Of a DNA stretch of 64,000 nt, positions 14,345-23,988 are shown in pieces. Position 1 is the stretch's first letter. Each line of letters starts with the position of its first letter. Made by a program: the position numbers and the translations under genes. This DNA is from Straminergon stramineum. Lineage: Eukaryota; Streptophyta; Bryopsida; Hypnales; Calliergonaceae. The stretch lies in NCBI GenBank assembly GCA_963920665.1, contig OY987264.1:26516906-26580905 (forward strand), in the 5' to 3' direction. A model generated the notes under the pieces. That model saw only the letters and a program-made list of their open reading frames with translations, searched no databases and had not been told where the DNA came from.

Positions 14345-14563
14345 TGTAGATCCATACTGTATAGTTAGCTCCATGGCTCATTAGTCTACTACTAGAGCTC
14401 TTTGTCACTACTCTACCTATCGAATGCTGTAGTTTTGCCGATCTACATCAGCCAATACAAGTGTGGAGGACTTAGAGCTAGTGACGGAGTCATTATATTC
14501 CAAAAACAGAAGAACTCCATTAGTGTTGACATAGACGACGACAAGAAATGAGGGAAGATAGTA

Positions 14564-15424
14564 ATGACTAGCGAGCACTCATTTGCAATCCATATGGAAG
14601 AAGCGGTGTGCAATGTGCATGAAGGGAACATGATGGCTTGTTGTCATCTCCCTCCACAGGCATTGTCTGATGGAAGTTGTGTTCTACTGTGGCGAGGTTC
14701 TCGGTGGACAGTATTACCTACTACAACCAACGACTTGACCCCATCAAGGACAACTCCAATGCCAATGCGTCTGCCATTCAATTTTGTCACTGCACACATA
14801 GGATGTGGGGTCAAGGAAGGCAAAGTGCAATGGGTTCTAGAACTAGCTATCCATTCGTATGTGCAGAATCCACGATGCGAACTCATATACGTAGTGCTCT
14901 TGGACGATGGAAGAGAAGTTCACATGCCTTGCGGCAACATGAAGTGCATACTCTTGCTGAACCAATACAACTCAAACGAAGACTCTAGTGCTTACTACCA
15001 AGATTCAGTAGTCCAAGTAACAGGAGGTCATGAGTCATCGCAAGACATTGAGGGCGATAGACATACCTACATTGACTTTGTGGAGTCCAAAATGCATATT
15101 CCATCCAATGTCAACGACAACAGTGCCGACGAGGAGGTTGATGACTCTTGGTTGTCATGGTACAACTTTGCGGACTATATCAATGACAGTGTTGAGGAAG
15201 ATGCTGAAGCCTGCATTGCATCTCCACTAAACCTGGTCTACATGTCGGAGGCTCTGCGTCAGAATGTCATGGAATTGCTGACCCTGAACTCATTGGAACC
15301 ACCGCTTGTATGCTTTGGAACTCCCCCGCTGCCATTGATGGCATCGCTTGAGGTTAGTTCTTTCACCCACATTTTCAAAGCAATGATGTTGGACTCTTCT
15401 CCTCTACTGCCATTGTTGTCATAA
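14564..15424 (+). CDS. Unrecognised 286-codon open frame
   Basis: This is one of the longer uninterrupted frames of the repeat region, lying between two foldback MITEs. The predicted protein matches no family I know. It has a Cys/His-containing N-terminal third, a hydrophobic patch with the word CELIYVVLLDDG near residue 105, and an acidic stretch near residues 180-215 (DEEVDD, VEEDAEA). The C-terminus is rich in Leu, Pro and Ser. GC content is higher than in the surrounding DNA. It could be an exon of an unannotated gene, or cargo or N-terminal sequence of the piggyBac-like element whose recognisable part begins at 16375. Overlapping frames on both strands weaken the case for coding. Confidence 0.3.
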   Translation: MTSEHSFAIHMEEAVCNVHEGNMMACCHLPPQALSDGSCVLLWRGSRWTVLPTTTNDLTPSRTTPMPMRLPFNFVTAHIGCGVKEGKVQWVLELAIHSYVQNPRCELIYVVLLDDGREVHMPCGNMKCILLLNQYNSNEDSSAYYQDSVVQVTGGHESSQDIEGDRHTYIDFVESKMHIPSNVNDNSADEEVDDSWLSWYNFADYINDSVEEDAEACIASPLNLVYMSEALRQNVMELLTLNSLEPPLVCFGTPPLPLMASLEVSSFTHIFKAMMLDSSPLLPLLS

Positions 15425-15859
15425 GTGCTAGCCAGTGCAAGCAATGTAGTGGACATGCTTGTAGGACTAAGTCATCACAAAAAAGTAGACACCCCTGTTG
15501 AAACTAGTTTTCTGTAGTAGTCACGATGGGAGCACGACGACACTCATTTGCAGCGTCCACAAACAAGTGATGAACTGGTGTCCTTAGTTGCTAGAGGGTC
15601 GCGCTGTCCACAAGAAGATCACAATGCCATTGCGGTGGCAACGTCATCCTCATAGACAGCACGCTACCGAAGCAAGCGATCATGCTCGACAATAGTTGTG
15701 CACGTTGTTCTAAAGAATGTGGAGACGAGAGCTACGGGTTATAGTAACCTTAGTCTGCAGCTACGTTCCAAGGTGCAGGGTGCGCGTGGCACCACTATTC
15801 AATATAGGCCTTGAAATTGCCAACTCTACACCTGTACAGTACAGTACTCATGAAGAAGT

Positions 15860-16202
15860 CACTATAACAAAACATGGGGAAAAAAAACTGTAGTCAAAAT
15901 CGACTATGGTTCTTTTTGCCACACTTTCGTGCAGGCCCACTACGCATGCAGCCAATGTTTTTTATAATTTCCCACTGCAATTTTTGGAATTTGGGGGCGT
16001 GTGACATACCATTGGAAAGGTATTTTCAATACCTTTCCAATACCTTTCCAATGGTATGTCACACGCCCCCAAATTCCAAAAATTGCAGTGGGAAATTGTA
16101 AGAGAAGCTAACAGCCCACTACATGTGCAAGTACAAAAGCGTGGCAAAAAGAACCGTAGTCAATTTTGACCACAATTTTTTTTACCATGTTTTGTTATAG
16201 TG
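15860..16202. mobile_element. CACTA-type foldback MITE, copy 2
   Basis: This 343-bp element has ends CACTATAACAAAACATG and CATGTTTTGTTATAGTG. AGT (15857-15859 and 16203-16205) is duplicated. The central arms 'gggggcgtgtgacatac' and 'gtatgtcacacgccccc' form a long hairpin. The short frames on both strands here are only the two arms of the palindrome. Confidence 0.92.
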
Positions 16203-16374
16203 AGTGCTCTCATGTGCAACACATGAAAAACGTAGTCGTTGCCAATGGGGAGTCCACAATGTTGCGATAAAGGCAGCATTTGGAACCGCCAATACATCAC
16301 ATACGACAGCAACCACAGCAGCCACCAGCAATGAAATAGCCACGACAGACACTTGACGTAGCCAAATTGGCAAG

Positions 16375-16447
16375 ATGTCAACTGCTACAGCGCGCTTGGC
16401 ATTCCTAGCGGCATTCGCTGAGGAGACTTGGACGACAGAGGTGGCCA
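16375..16447 (+). pseudogene. piggyBac-like transposase relic, N-terminal piece
   Basis: From an ATG at 16375, the frame reads through AEETWTTEV up to the CACTA-type insertion at 16448. If the insert 16448-29396 and one CCA copy are removed, the codon gcc-a joins to ct-ttt at 29400. The frame then continues as TFLLPRPFSSPTPGPTF, matching the Trp...Pro...PGP region that precedes the catalytic core in piggyBac transposases. An in-frame TGA lies at 16354-16356, so either this ATG is the start or the upstream coding region is damaged. The continuity of frame is directly visible; the family assignment comes from the downstream piece. Confidence 0.65.
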
Positions 16448-16639
16448 CACTACAACAAAATGGTTCTTTTATGACTACAAAATACAACTACAATGAGTCA
16501 TAAAATCGGAACATATAACTTATGTAGAAATCACTGTAGATGACGCGCTACGTGACTAGGTCTAGTCATTACCGACTAGTCGCTTCAGACATGAGTCATA
16601 TTTGTAGTCATTGTATTTGGGGGGTATAATCATCCATTT

Positions 16640-17520
16640 TTGCCAACATGGTGTATATGTTGACTAACCTTAGAGGCTTGACTTTTTCTTTAGCTGCTCG
16701 GGCAAATGAAAAAAAAGCCTACGTGGCATATGACTCCATGTAGTCATATTTTAAGCTGACGTGGACTATGACTATGGTGAGTCATATTTTGACAGATGTG
16801 GAGTATGACTATGGTGAGTCATATTTTGGTGGACATGAAGTATGACCATGGTGAGTCATATTTTGGCGGATGAGGCATATGACTTTTTGTAGTCATATTT
16901 TGGGATGATGTGGAATATGATTTTTGTGAATCATATTTTTTGTCAATGTGAAAAATGACTCTCATGGGTCATATTCTTTGCATGTTGATGTAGAAAATGA
17001 CTCTAGTGGATTATATTTTTCATTGATGTGGAATATGACCTTCATCAGTCGCTTTTTTTATTAATGTGAAATATGACTGATGTAAGTCATATTTTTGGCT
17101 ATATAGTAGTTCACATGGAATGTTACTAGTAATTTTATGATTGAATGTAGTTATATTTTTAAAAGTATAGAGTCACATTATTGGCATGATTGTGAGCATT
17201 ATACAACTATAACAAGTCATATTTTAATTAAGATATATTATAAAATATGACTCAAGCAAGTAATTTTGTAATTAGGTGACTTGAGATTTATAGTAACTTT
17301 TGTCATAAATTGCAATCATATTTTCCATACATTCTAAATTGACATGAGGTGTTGCAATTGTGCATCAATATGGTTTAGTAGTTGTATAAATGACAACGTA
17401 CAATAAAAAATGAATAAATATGATTTTTGACATACACAAAAATAATCATATTGAAGAGTGAAAATGTAAGAAAAAAATGTGACTCTTTTCAATGACATTT
17501 ATTAGTCACTAACAAAAAAC
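16640..17520. repeat. Left subterminal repeat array of the large CACTA-type element
   Basis: A degenerate unit of roughly 50-60 bp carries 'gagtcatattttggcgg' and 'gtggaatatgact'. It recurs about eight to ten times between 16700 and 17100, then more loosely. The core GTCATATTTT is the complement of the AAATATGAC words that crowd the right end (27590-27970 and 28860-29370). Confidence 0.75.
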
Positions 17521-17659
17521 ATATCACAATGACAGTCTATAAATGTATATTTCTACACATTCTAGAACTTGTAATTCCTTACAAAAATGTGAAGAAGTTG
17601 TCTCTCTAGTGTTATAAATAGCCTCCAATAACTTCATTCCAGCTTTAAGTGCCTACACA

Positions 17660-18580
17660 TAAAATGAAAGAGGTTAATTTTTAGTAAATGAACAATATAG
17701 CTCAATCTTCAAAGATTTCAAGCAACATAAAATGTGAAGCACAAGTTTAAAATAAGAAGAATCCATAATCACTATATCTCTAGAAAACACAAGAAAATAA
17801 GAGGAAAGAACAACAATAGTGATAAAAGAAACAAGAACTAGAAGATGACAAGTACTAAGAGGTAATAATAAGCAAGAAGTAAGATGTAACAAAAAGAAAC
17901 AAGAAGTAAGAATTTCGATGCAATAAGAAGCAACAAAAAACACAATTTAAGATGTTGTAAATAACAAGAAAAAACAAATCAAGATGCAATAAGAAACAAC
18001 AAGAGAGACAAGTTAAGTTGCAATAAAATGCAACAAATAACAAGAAAAATAAGAATTGAAAAGCAATAAGAAACACAAGTTAAAATGCATCAAGAAGAGA
18101 TTAAAAGCAAGAATTAAGACATAACAAGAGGAAACTAGAAGCAAGAAGCAAAAACTCAGAAGCAAGAAGAGACAAAAAATTAAGAAACAAGAATTAAGAG
18201 GTAATAAGAAAAGACTAGAAGCAAGAATCAAGAATCAAGAACTAAGAAGCAAGAATTAAGACATAACAAGAGGAAACTACAAGCAAGGATCAAAATCTAA
18301 GAAGCATTGAGAAGAAAGAATTAGGAACCAAGAATTAAAAGGTAACAAAAGAAGACTAGAAGCAAGAATTGAGAACTAGGAAGGAAGAATTAAGACGTAA
18401 TAAGCAAAAACTGCAAGCAAGAATTAAGAATAAGAAAGTAAGAATTAAAAGGTAACAAGAAGAAACTAGTAGCAAGAATCAAGAACTAAGAGGCAACAAA
18501 AAGTGAGAACTAATAAGAAAGAAGAAGCCAAAGCTACAAAACAACAAGAAGCAAAACCTAAGAGGCAACCAAAAACAAAG
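17660..18580. repeat. Purine-rich degenerate repeat tract
   Basis: About 900 bases are almost entirely A/G on the plus strand, with a recurring word 'agaagcaagaattaag' and variants such as 'aacaagaggaaactaga'. Unit length drifts between about 30 and 60 bp. Short Phe/Leu/Cys-rich minus-strand frames here are by-products of the bias. The retroelement begins at the right edge, next to a GAA run. Confidence 0.7.
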
Positions 18581-19749
18581 AAGAAGAGACTAAGACTGAA
18601 ACACCCCTTAGACAGGGCTTCACTTTTGCAAAAATCCAACCTTATGCTTTATAGTGAATATACATCACATCACATTACATCTCAGTAAGATAGTATCAAA
18701 ACTAAATGTCACCAAACAATATATTGGGTAACAATCAATCCTGAGATTATCAAAAGTGCCATAGCCCATCCATGTCTATTCACAAGTTTCAAACATAGTA
18801 AAATGAACCCAAGTAGAATGAGTCCATGTGCTTGACAATAAAATCTTGCACCAATTCCATGCTGGAGAAATCGGATTTGAAGGCTGAGCCTCACCTGTGC
18901 CCATCCCAAATCACACAACAAGCCAATGTTATGTCAGTGAGGTTGCACGAGGTGTCTTCAGCTACAGCCAATTGTTATCTATGTCACAAATCCATCAAAC
19001 CAAGAACAAGAATTAGTGAAACAGGTCATAAGGTGGAAAAGCATCAATGTCAAAGCAAAATCCTCAATCAAATCACAAAACTACAAGTGCAAGGAGACCT
19101 TTGCCATTCTCGTGTCACAGTAGCACTCCAATAGTCAGTACACACAAACTCCACACAAAATCAGCCCGCCACAGCCAAACTCCAAAGATGAGAGACAAGG
19201 GGGAAATGGGAAGCTATTTCATGTGTATGGAATTGGAGGGAACAAATTCAAACCCAGTCATAATTAGGTAGTTGGAAGTAACTACCTACCGTAGTGGTAC
19301 ATGACTAATAATAAAAGCCATACCCATGTGGGTTGGGTGGGTGGTTTTTTATACACCTTAGGCCAGGTCCACTCCATTTGACCATCCCATAAAAAGATTT
19401 AATGTAGCATTGGGTCATGGGAAAAATCAAATCACAGAATAGGCTTAGAAAAACCTTAAAATATTAAAATTTTCCATAAAGCCATTTTATTTTGGTAAAT
19501 TAAAGTTAACCCATAATGTGATGGACAACAACCAAATAAAAGAGTTTATGTGTTTTTGTAAATGACAAATTGGGCCATTTGACAGGACTTAGAATTGATG
19601 AAGAAAACATAGTGTTAACCATGTTACTAAGGCATAAGGTACAAGCATGAGTTTATTTGGCAAGTATTTGTATCCAAAATATAGAGTAATCCTAAATTTT
19701 GGAAAAATAAGACAATTGCCAAAGAAGAAGAAGAAGAAGAAGAAGAAGA
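18581..19749 (-). repeat. 3' direct repeat (pseudo-LTR) of the retroelement
   Basis: About 1169 bases match 23989-25157 at a constant offset of 5408 without a difference that I could see. On the plus strand it begins AAGAAGAGACTAAGACTG and ends in a (GAA)n run (19724-19749). The short open frames inside are the same in both copies and match no known protein. Confidence 0.9.
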
Positions 19750-19884
19750 CCCTCCACCACCCCTGGTGATGTTACCACTATAGGAGTTAGGCACTGGTAT
19801 GCCACACTCCTATAGAGGTGCATACCAGGCTCAAAACTTCATGGTAATTCTTACAACTTTTCTTAGTGAAGCATTAAAGAAGAC
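19750..19884 (-). other. Spacer between RT ORF and 3' repeat with a possible pseudoknot
   Basis: Two perfect complementary pairs interlock. CTATAGGAGT (19778-19787) pairs with ACTCCTATAG (19806-19815). CTGGTATGC (19794-19802) pairs with GCATACCAG (19820-19828). The order A-B-A'-B' is that of an H-type pseudoknot and holds for RNA of either strand. In the sense (minus-strand) transcript it would lie in the 3' untranslated region just after the RT stop codon. Confidence 0.5.
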
Positions 19885-22062
19885 TTACAGGGAGTCCCGT
19901 ATATGCTGTAGATTGACTTGGACCTTAGGAAAAGGTCCATTGTTTAGGAAGCTGCAGATGCTTTTGACTAAGCGGTCACGCTTAAAGCCATTGTTGACCA
20001 TAGTGTTGATAACTTGTTGAATTTCGATAATTGCAGCATCATCCGTATTGGAGATGTACAGGATGGGAAGCACTTGTGATATGGCAATGTTGTATGCTTG
20101 ATGAATCGGTCTGTTTGACCTGAATTTGATGTACTGTGTATATGGAAAAGGCAAACTCCTTCTCTTGTCATATTTTCGAAATGTATAACTGTCAGGATTG
20201 GTTTCATGAACCGAGAGCTCCACATTCATAAAATGGGCCTGTATACCCCTTCTAGGGTCTGTTTGAGAAAAACCGGAAGTTTCTTCCTTGATGCAAAGAA
20301 TATCCAGAGGGTAAATCCAAAACGGATTAGTCTCAGTTCGGGGTTGTTCTGGTGCTAGAAACCGACGTGGGTTACCGACATTGATAAGGCATAAATCGTC
20401 TATGTAACGAAATGCACATTGGAACTGGGATAATATTTCTTTCTGTCCCAACTTAGCTAAACGTTGAATGAATTTTATTTCATACGACATGAGATATATA
20501 TTGCACCATACTGGTGAACAAGAAAAACCCATAGGGATCCCCATGTGCTGGCGCCACACTCGGTCTCCGAGCGTGATGAAACAATTCCTCATAAGCCAGG
20601 CGTGAAGTTTAATCAGGCGATCGGAACTTAGGTATATCCAATTTGCATTCGACGGTTGCGTTGTTGCCCATTTTGCCACTGCTGGTACTCCAGCTTGATC
20701 AACTCGGACCCACATCGCTGTGGTTGCTCGAGGATGCAATTTGCTGGCATGTTTGTAGGCAAGCCGTGTGATAAACGAAACAGCTTCCAAAAGGTTATCT
20801 TGGCCTTGTAGCGGAATCGATTCATAGCACTGTGTGATGTCTGCCACAAAAATGTCATGGATTTTGGTTGGTAAATTCAAAGTAGCATCCAAAACGGAGT
20901 CAATGCTCCAATACATAGTAGTATTGGTGTTTAGGAAATTAGCATAGCCAGTTTCTGTTACCACAGCCCATTGCTTAATTGTATCCAACATTGCGTTGGA
21001 TGTCAACGTAAGTAATGTGGCGATGTTGGAAAAAACAGTGCGAAATGCATTTGTCAGCCACCGATATTTATTTTTATGCTGCTTAAACGTAGCCATGAGG
21101 TAGGGAAGAGCCTGAAAAACTGGGGGACATTCGGGAAGAATTTGTATCAGTTCCATTTGTACCTTGTCAAGGATACTAGTTGGTAGGGCCCAGATTCCGT
21201 CAGTCTTACACGGGGTAAAATCTTTACCGCTGAGTCGTTCAAGAGCCTGCAGACGGATATGCCGGATGCATAAAAAACAAGCGTTGTTGTTCGCCTTATC
21301 CAGCCCAGAGCAAAATAGATGTCTGGTTAGCCATTGGAGTTCATTTCGAACTGCAGGGAGATCCAGTATCATTGGTCCAGAAGAACGGAGCCCGTATTTG
21401 TTGGATTTCGATGCCTGTCTAAGGGTGTCACTGCAGATGCTGCGTAACCGGTCATGAGCTGCCCTGATTGGGAAGTCGATAGATTCCAGTTGGAGGATGG
21501 GAATCAACTACTCGAATGCATCCAGTGTTGTAGCGACCGCATGTGCGATGTTAGTGGGTCGTACAGGGATGTGGTTCAAACCCTGCGCCACCATTTCTCT
21601 AAGGCCTGGATGTTGTATGATTGACAAATCCATAGTTCGGACGTGCATGGTACTCTTATCATGGGCGGTAGTCTCGTTCATTGTCAGAGGATCGAGGAAT
21701 TTAGTAAACCGCTTTGTAGACAAACATGCACATTGGACTGTTGTGTCCAGAAGTTGTATGAATGAGAAATGTTTAAAAACTGCTGCCGGTTTGTATAACT
21801 CGGTGGCAATGTTTTCAACATATGACCAGGCAAAAACTATGTCCTCTAGAATGGGACAAAGGTGGTCAAAGTGAAAGAAGATCAAAAGTTCGTGGAAAAT
21901 TTTCCTCAAGTTGATCCATTCAAGAGCTCGGTTACAATATTTCAGTTTGATAAAACCAGATCTCTTGCGAGAGGAGCTGCGCTTAACTTTGGTACGACCG
22001 TAGTAATCTGTGATCACGATACGTCCTATATCTGAAGGGTAAAACACACAGAGTTTCAGCAA
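19885..22062 (-). CDS. Penelope-like reverse transcriptase ORF with an in-frame TAG
   Basis: A 184-codon segment (22062-21508) and a 540-codon segment (21507-19885) are in the same frame, separated by a single TAG. The first ends with GLNHIPVRPT, like the short conserved block before the RT core in Penelope-like elements. In the second, RT motif A is ADITQCYESIPL (about residues 222-233), motif B is MGIPMGFSCSPVWCNIYL (322-339) and the catalytic YIDD box is FRYIDDL (366-372). A thumb-like block, YDKRRSLPFP, follows. No GIY-YIG or other nuclease domain follows the RT. The open frame has no ATG near its 5' end; TTG is the nearest candidate and an in-frame TAA lies just upstream. It needs readthrough, frameshifting or internal initiation, or it has recently died. 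Confidence 0.75.
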
Positions 22063-22248
22063 GACCTGCTTAAAAACTTAGCTGTGAAGGAACTGGGCTA
22101 TTCTAAGTTCATCTAAATAGCCTTGTTTGTACAGAAACCTGAGTTCTTTGAAAAACTCGGGACAAAAAACGTTCACTTGTACTGGAAAACTAATTGAACA
22201 TTCCGTAACTACGTGTCAGACAGAAGCCGATTATTGTATGTAGCCGCG

Positions 22249-23871
22249 TTATGTGTCCCAGTTCAGAATCCTGCCTTGAATGGGAGGTCTGGGCTTTGGC
22301 CGAGAGTCTGCCGAGCTTGTAGCAGACAGCATCTTATCATTACGTTGGTATTCCGAGCGTGCTGAGGCTGAAGGGGAATTCTCCAGGCGAGGCGTGCCTC
22401 CTCCAAAAAATTGGAACCCTCCCGGTGATTTGTAATTGCGGTTATAATTGCCGCGACCACCATTGGGACGACCTCCGGTGCGACCACCATTCCGGTTTGA
22501 AAAAGTGTTCGGTGTTCTCGGCTGGGCCTGTGGGGCTTCCGGTGCTGAGACGTTCATATTAATGCGTCGCCTCTTTTGCGGTGGAGTAGGTGCCATGTCG
22601 ACTGAGAAAGACGCAGGCTTAAAAAGCCGCTCTACCTTCCTAGCGCCCGGGGCGTCATAATATTTGGCTAAAAGCTTTTGCGAAGCATCCGTTGCAAATT
22701 CTAAAGCTGCGGTGTCCATGAGCTTTCGAACAGCTATAAAAGTGATCTGCTGTTTTACTGCAAACTTAGCAGCTCCCTTCATCCATGTCAGAAAAGCACC
22801 ATACTTGGAAGGTAGTGATGGATACGTGCTATCAGGGAAGAATTTTGGCAAATTGTTGATCATAAACCATATACTATGATCAAACCACAGCATGTTGCCT
22901 TTGCAGCCAGATTTGGCATTTTGGCTGCACTTACATCTAATGTAAGGCCTCTGGCAATTCCAAAGTTGGGAGGTGAACTTGGGACTCCTAGGAGCACAAG
23001 TGAGCACATCTAATTTGGTATGAACATTAATAGCAGTGGTTGTGCACTTGTGGTGATCATATAATGCAATAGGAAAAGCATTGACCATTTCCACAGGCTT
23101 CTCAAGAAGTCCAGTGCAACTAAGAGCCTTTTCTTCACAGAGCAATACCTCCTTATCACTTAAATCAGACCATAGTTTCCACATATGGACAGAGATGGGT
23201 GCAAGGAGGTTAATGTTTGACAAGCACCAGGTACGGTGACCTCTGGTAGCCAATTGCTCTTCTACAACACGTGGAGGGAGGAAGGGTATAGCAGGACCCT
23301 TACCAACAGTATCTAGAGTAGCCATCTCCTTCTCGGATTGAGTGGTGATGATCGAGTCTGAAAGATCTTCAATAGCAGCTTTATGTGCGGGCGCGATGTT
23401 CAATTTGGACAATAACGGATGTAGGCCGTTTGTCTCCGTAGGCCCAGGTTGTGTGAGATCAACCGCCGGTGGCAACTCCGCCCAATCCTCATGTGGGTTT
23501 GCAGCACGAAGCGCAGCTTCAACGCGCCGTGTATTTCCTGCAGCTTCGACGAACTCTTGTTCATCGCGCTCAAGGAGTGGGCCCAACGCCTCATGTGCTT
23601 CTCGTAAACGCTCCAGGCCTTTGTCTTTATCGATAATAGCCACCATCATAATCACAGTCCAGTGTGACAGGTCCAGAGTTGTCAGGAGCAGTGGGGCATG
23701 CTCACCCTCTTCATCTCGATCTTGCAGGGCAGCATTATCAGCTGTCTGAATAAAAGCGTGAATCTCAGGTTCGGCCATTGTGCTGATCACTGACTGTACA
23801 GCTGGTGAGGGGCATGGTAATGGGTCAGTGTAGCCCAAGGTAACCAACTCCTGAGCCCAGTCGTTATGCAT
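22249..23871 (-). CDS. Retroelement ORF1, RGG-rich nucleic-acid-binding protein
   Basis: A 540-residue frame opens with ATG 118 bases inside the 5' direct repeat. The N-terminal half is acidic and helix-prone (for example RDEEGEHAPLL and a LEKP...ALYDHHKC region). A central Cys cluster (CQRPYIRCKCSQNAKSGCKG, about residues 310-330) could bind metal. The last 110 residues are Gly/Arg/Asn-rich with GGRTGGRPNGGRGNYNRNY, an RGG-type RNA-binding tail, preceded by the basic patch KRRRINM. By position and composition it is the ORF1/Gag-like protein of the element, likely to coat its RNA. I recognise no family-level homology. ORF1 and the RT frame are about 186 bases apart. Confidence 0.7.
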   Translation of the reverse strand: MHNDWAQELVTLGYTDPLPCPSPAVQSVISTMAEPEIHAFIQTADNAALQDRDEEGEHAPLLLTTLDLSHWTVIMMVAIIDKDKGLERLREAHEALGPLLERDEQEFVEAAGNTRRVEAALRAANPHEDWAELPPAVDLTQPGPTETNGLHPLLSKLNIAPAHKAAIEDLSDSIITTQSEKEMATLDTVGKGPAIPFLPPRVVEEQLATRGHRTWCLSNINLLAPISVHMWKLWSDLSDKEVLLCEEKALSCTGLLEKPVEMVNAFPIALYDHHKCTTTAINVHTKLDVLTCAPRSPKFTSQLWNCQRPYIRCKCSQNAKSGCKGNMLWFDHSIWFMINNLPKFFPDSTYPSLPSKYGAFLTWMKGAAKFAVKQQITFIAVRKLMDTAALEFATDASQKLLAKYYDAPGARKVERLFKPASFSVDMAPTPPQKRRRINMNVSAPEAPQAQPRTPNTFSNRNGGRTGGRPNGGRGNYNRNYKSPGGFQFFGGGTPRLENSPSASARSEYQRNDKMLSATSSADSRPKPRPPIQGRILNWDT

Positions 23872-23944
23872 GTCCTATGTACCAAAAATTAGCAGATAAA
23901 TCAGTCAATTGATTCATATGTAGCAAAAAGTTAAATAAATTTAA

Positions 23945-23980
23945 AAGTGGAGACAGGTGTTCACCACACCTGTGTGGTTG
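23945..23980 (-). other. Hairpin upstream of ORF1
   Basis: ACAGGTGT and ACACCTGT (about 23953-23974) form an 8-bp stem with a 5-base loop, between the 5' direct repeat and the ORF1 start. It could sit in the ORF1 leader; no function is shown. Confidence 0.4.
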
Positions 23981-23988
23981 GAGAAACA

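Noticed and set aside
17674..18231. Phe/Leu/Cys-rich minus-strand 'membrane protein' frames
   Set aside because: They are translations of the purine-rich repeat tract and reflect composition, not selection.
18900..19010. Hammerhead ribozyme in the direct repeat (minus-strand CTGAAGA near 18960)
   Set aside because: Penelope-like elements often carry hammerheads, so I looked. The CUGANGA word is not followed by a stem and GAAA in the right place, and no cleavage-site helix could be formed.
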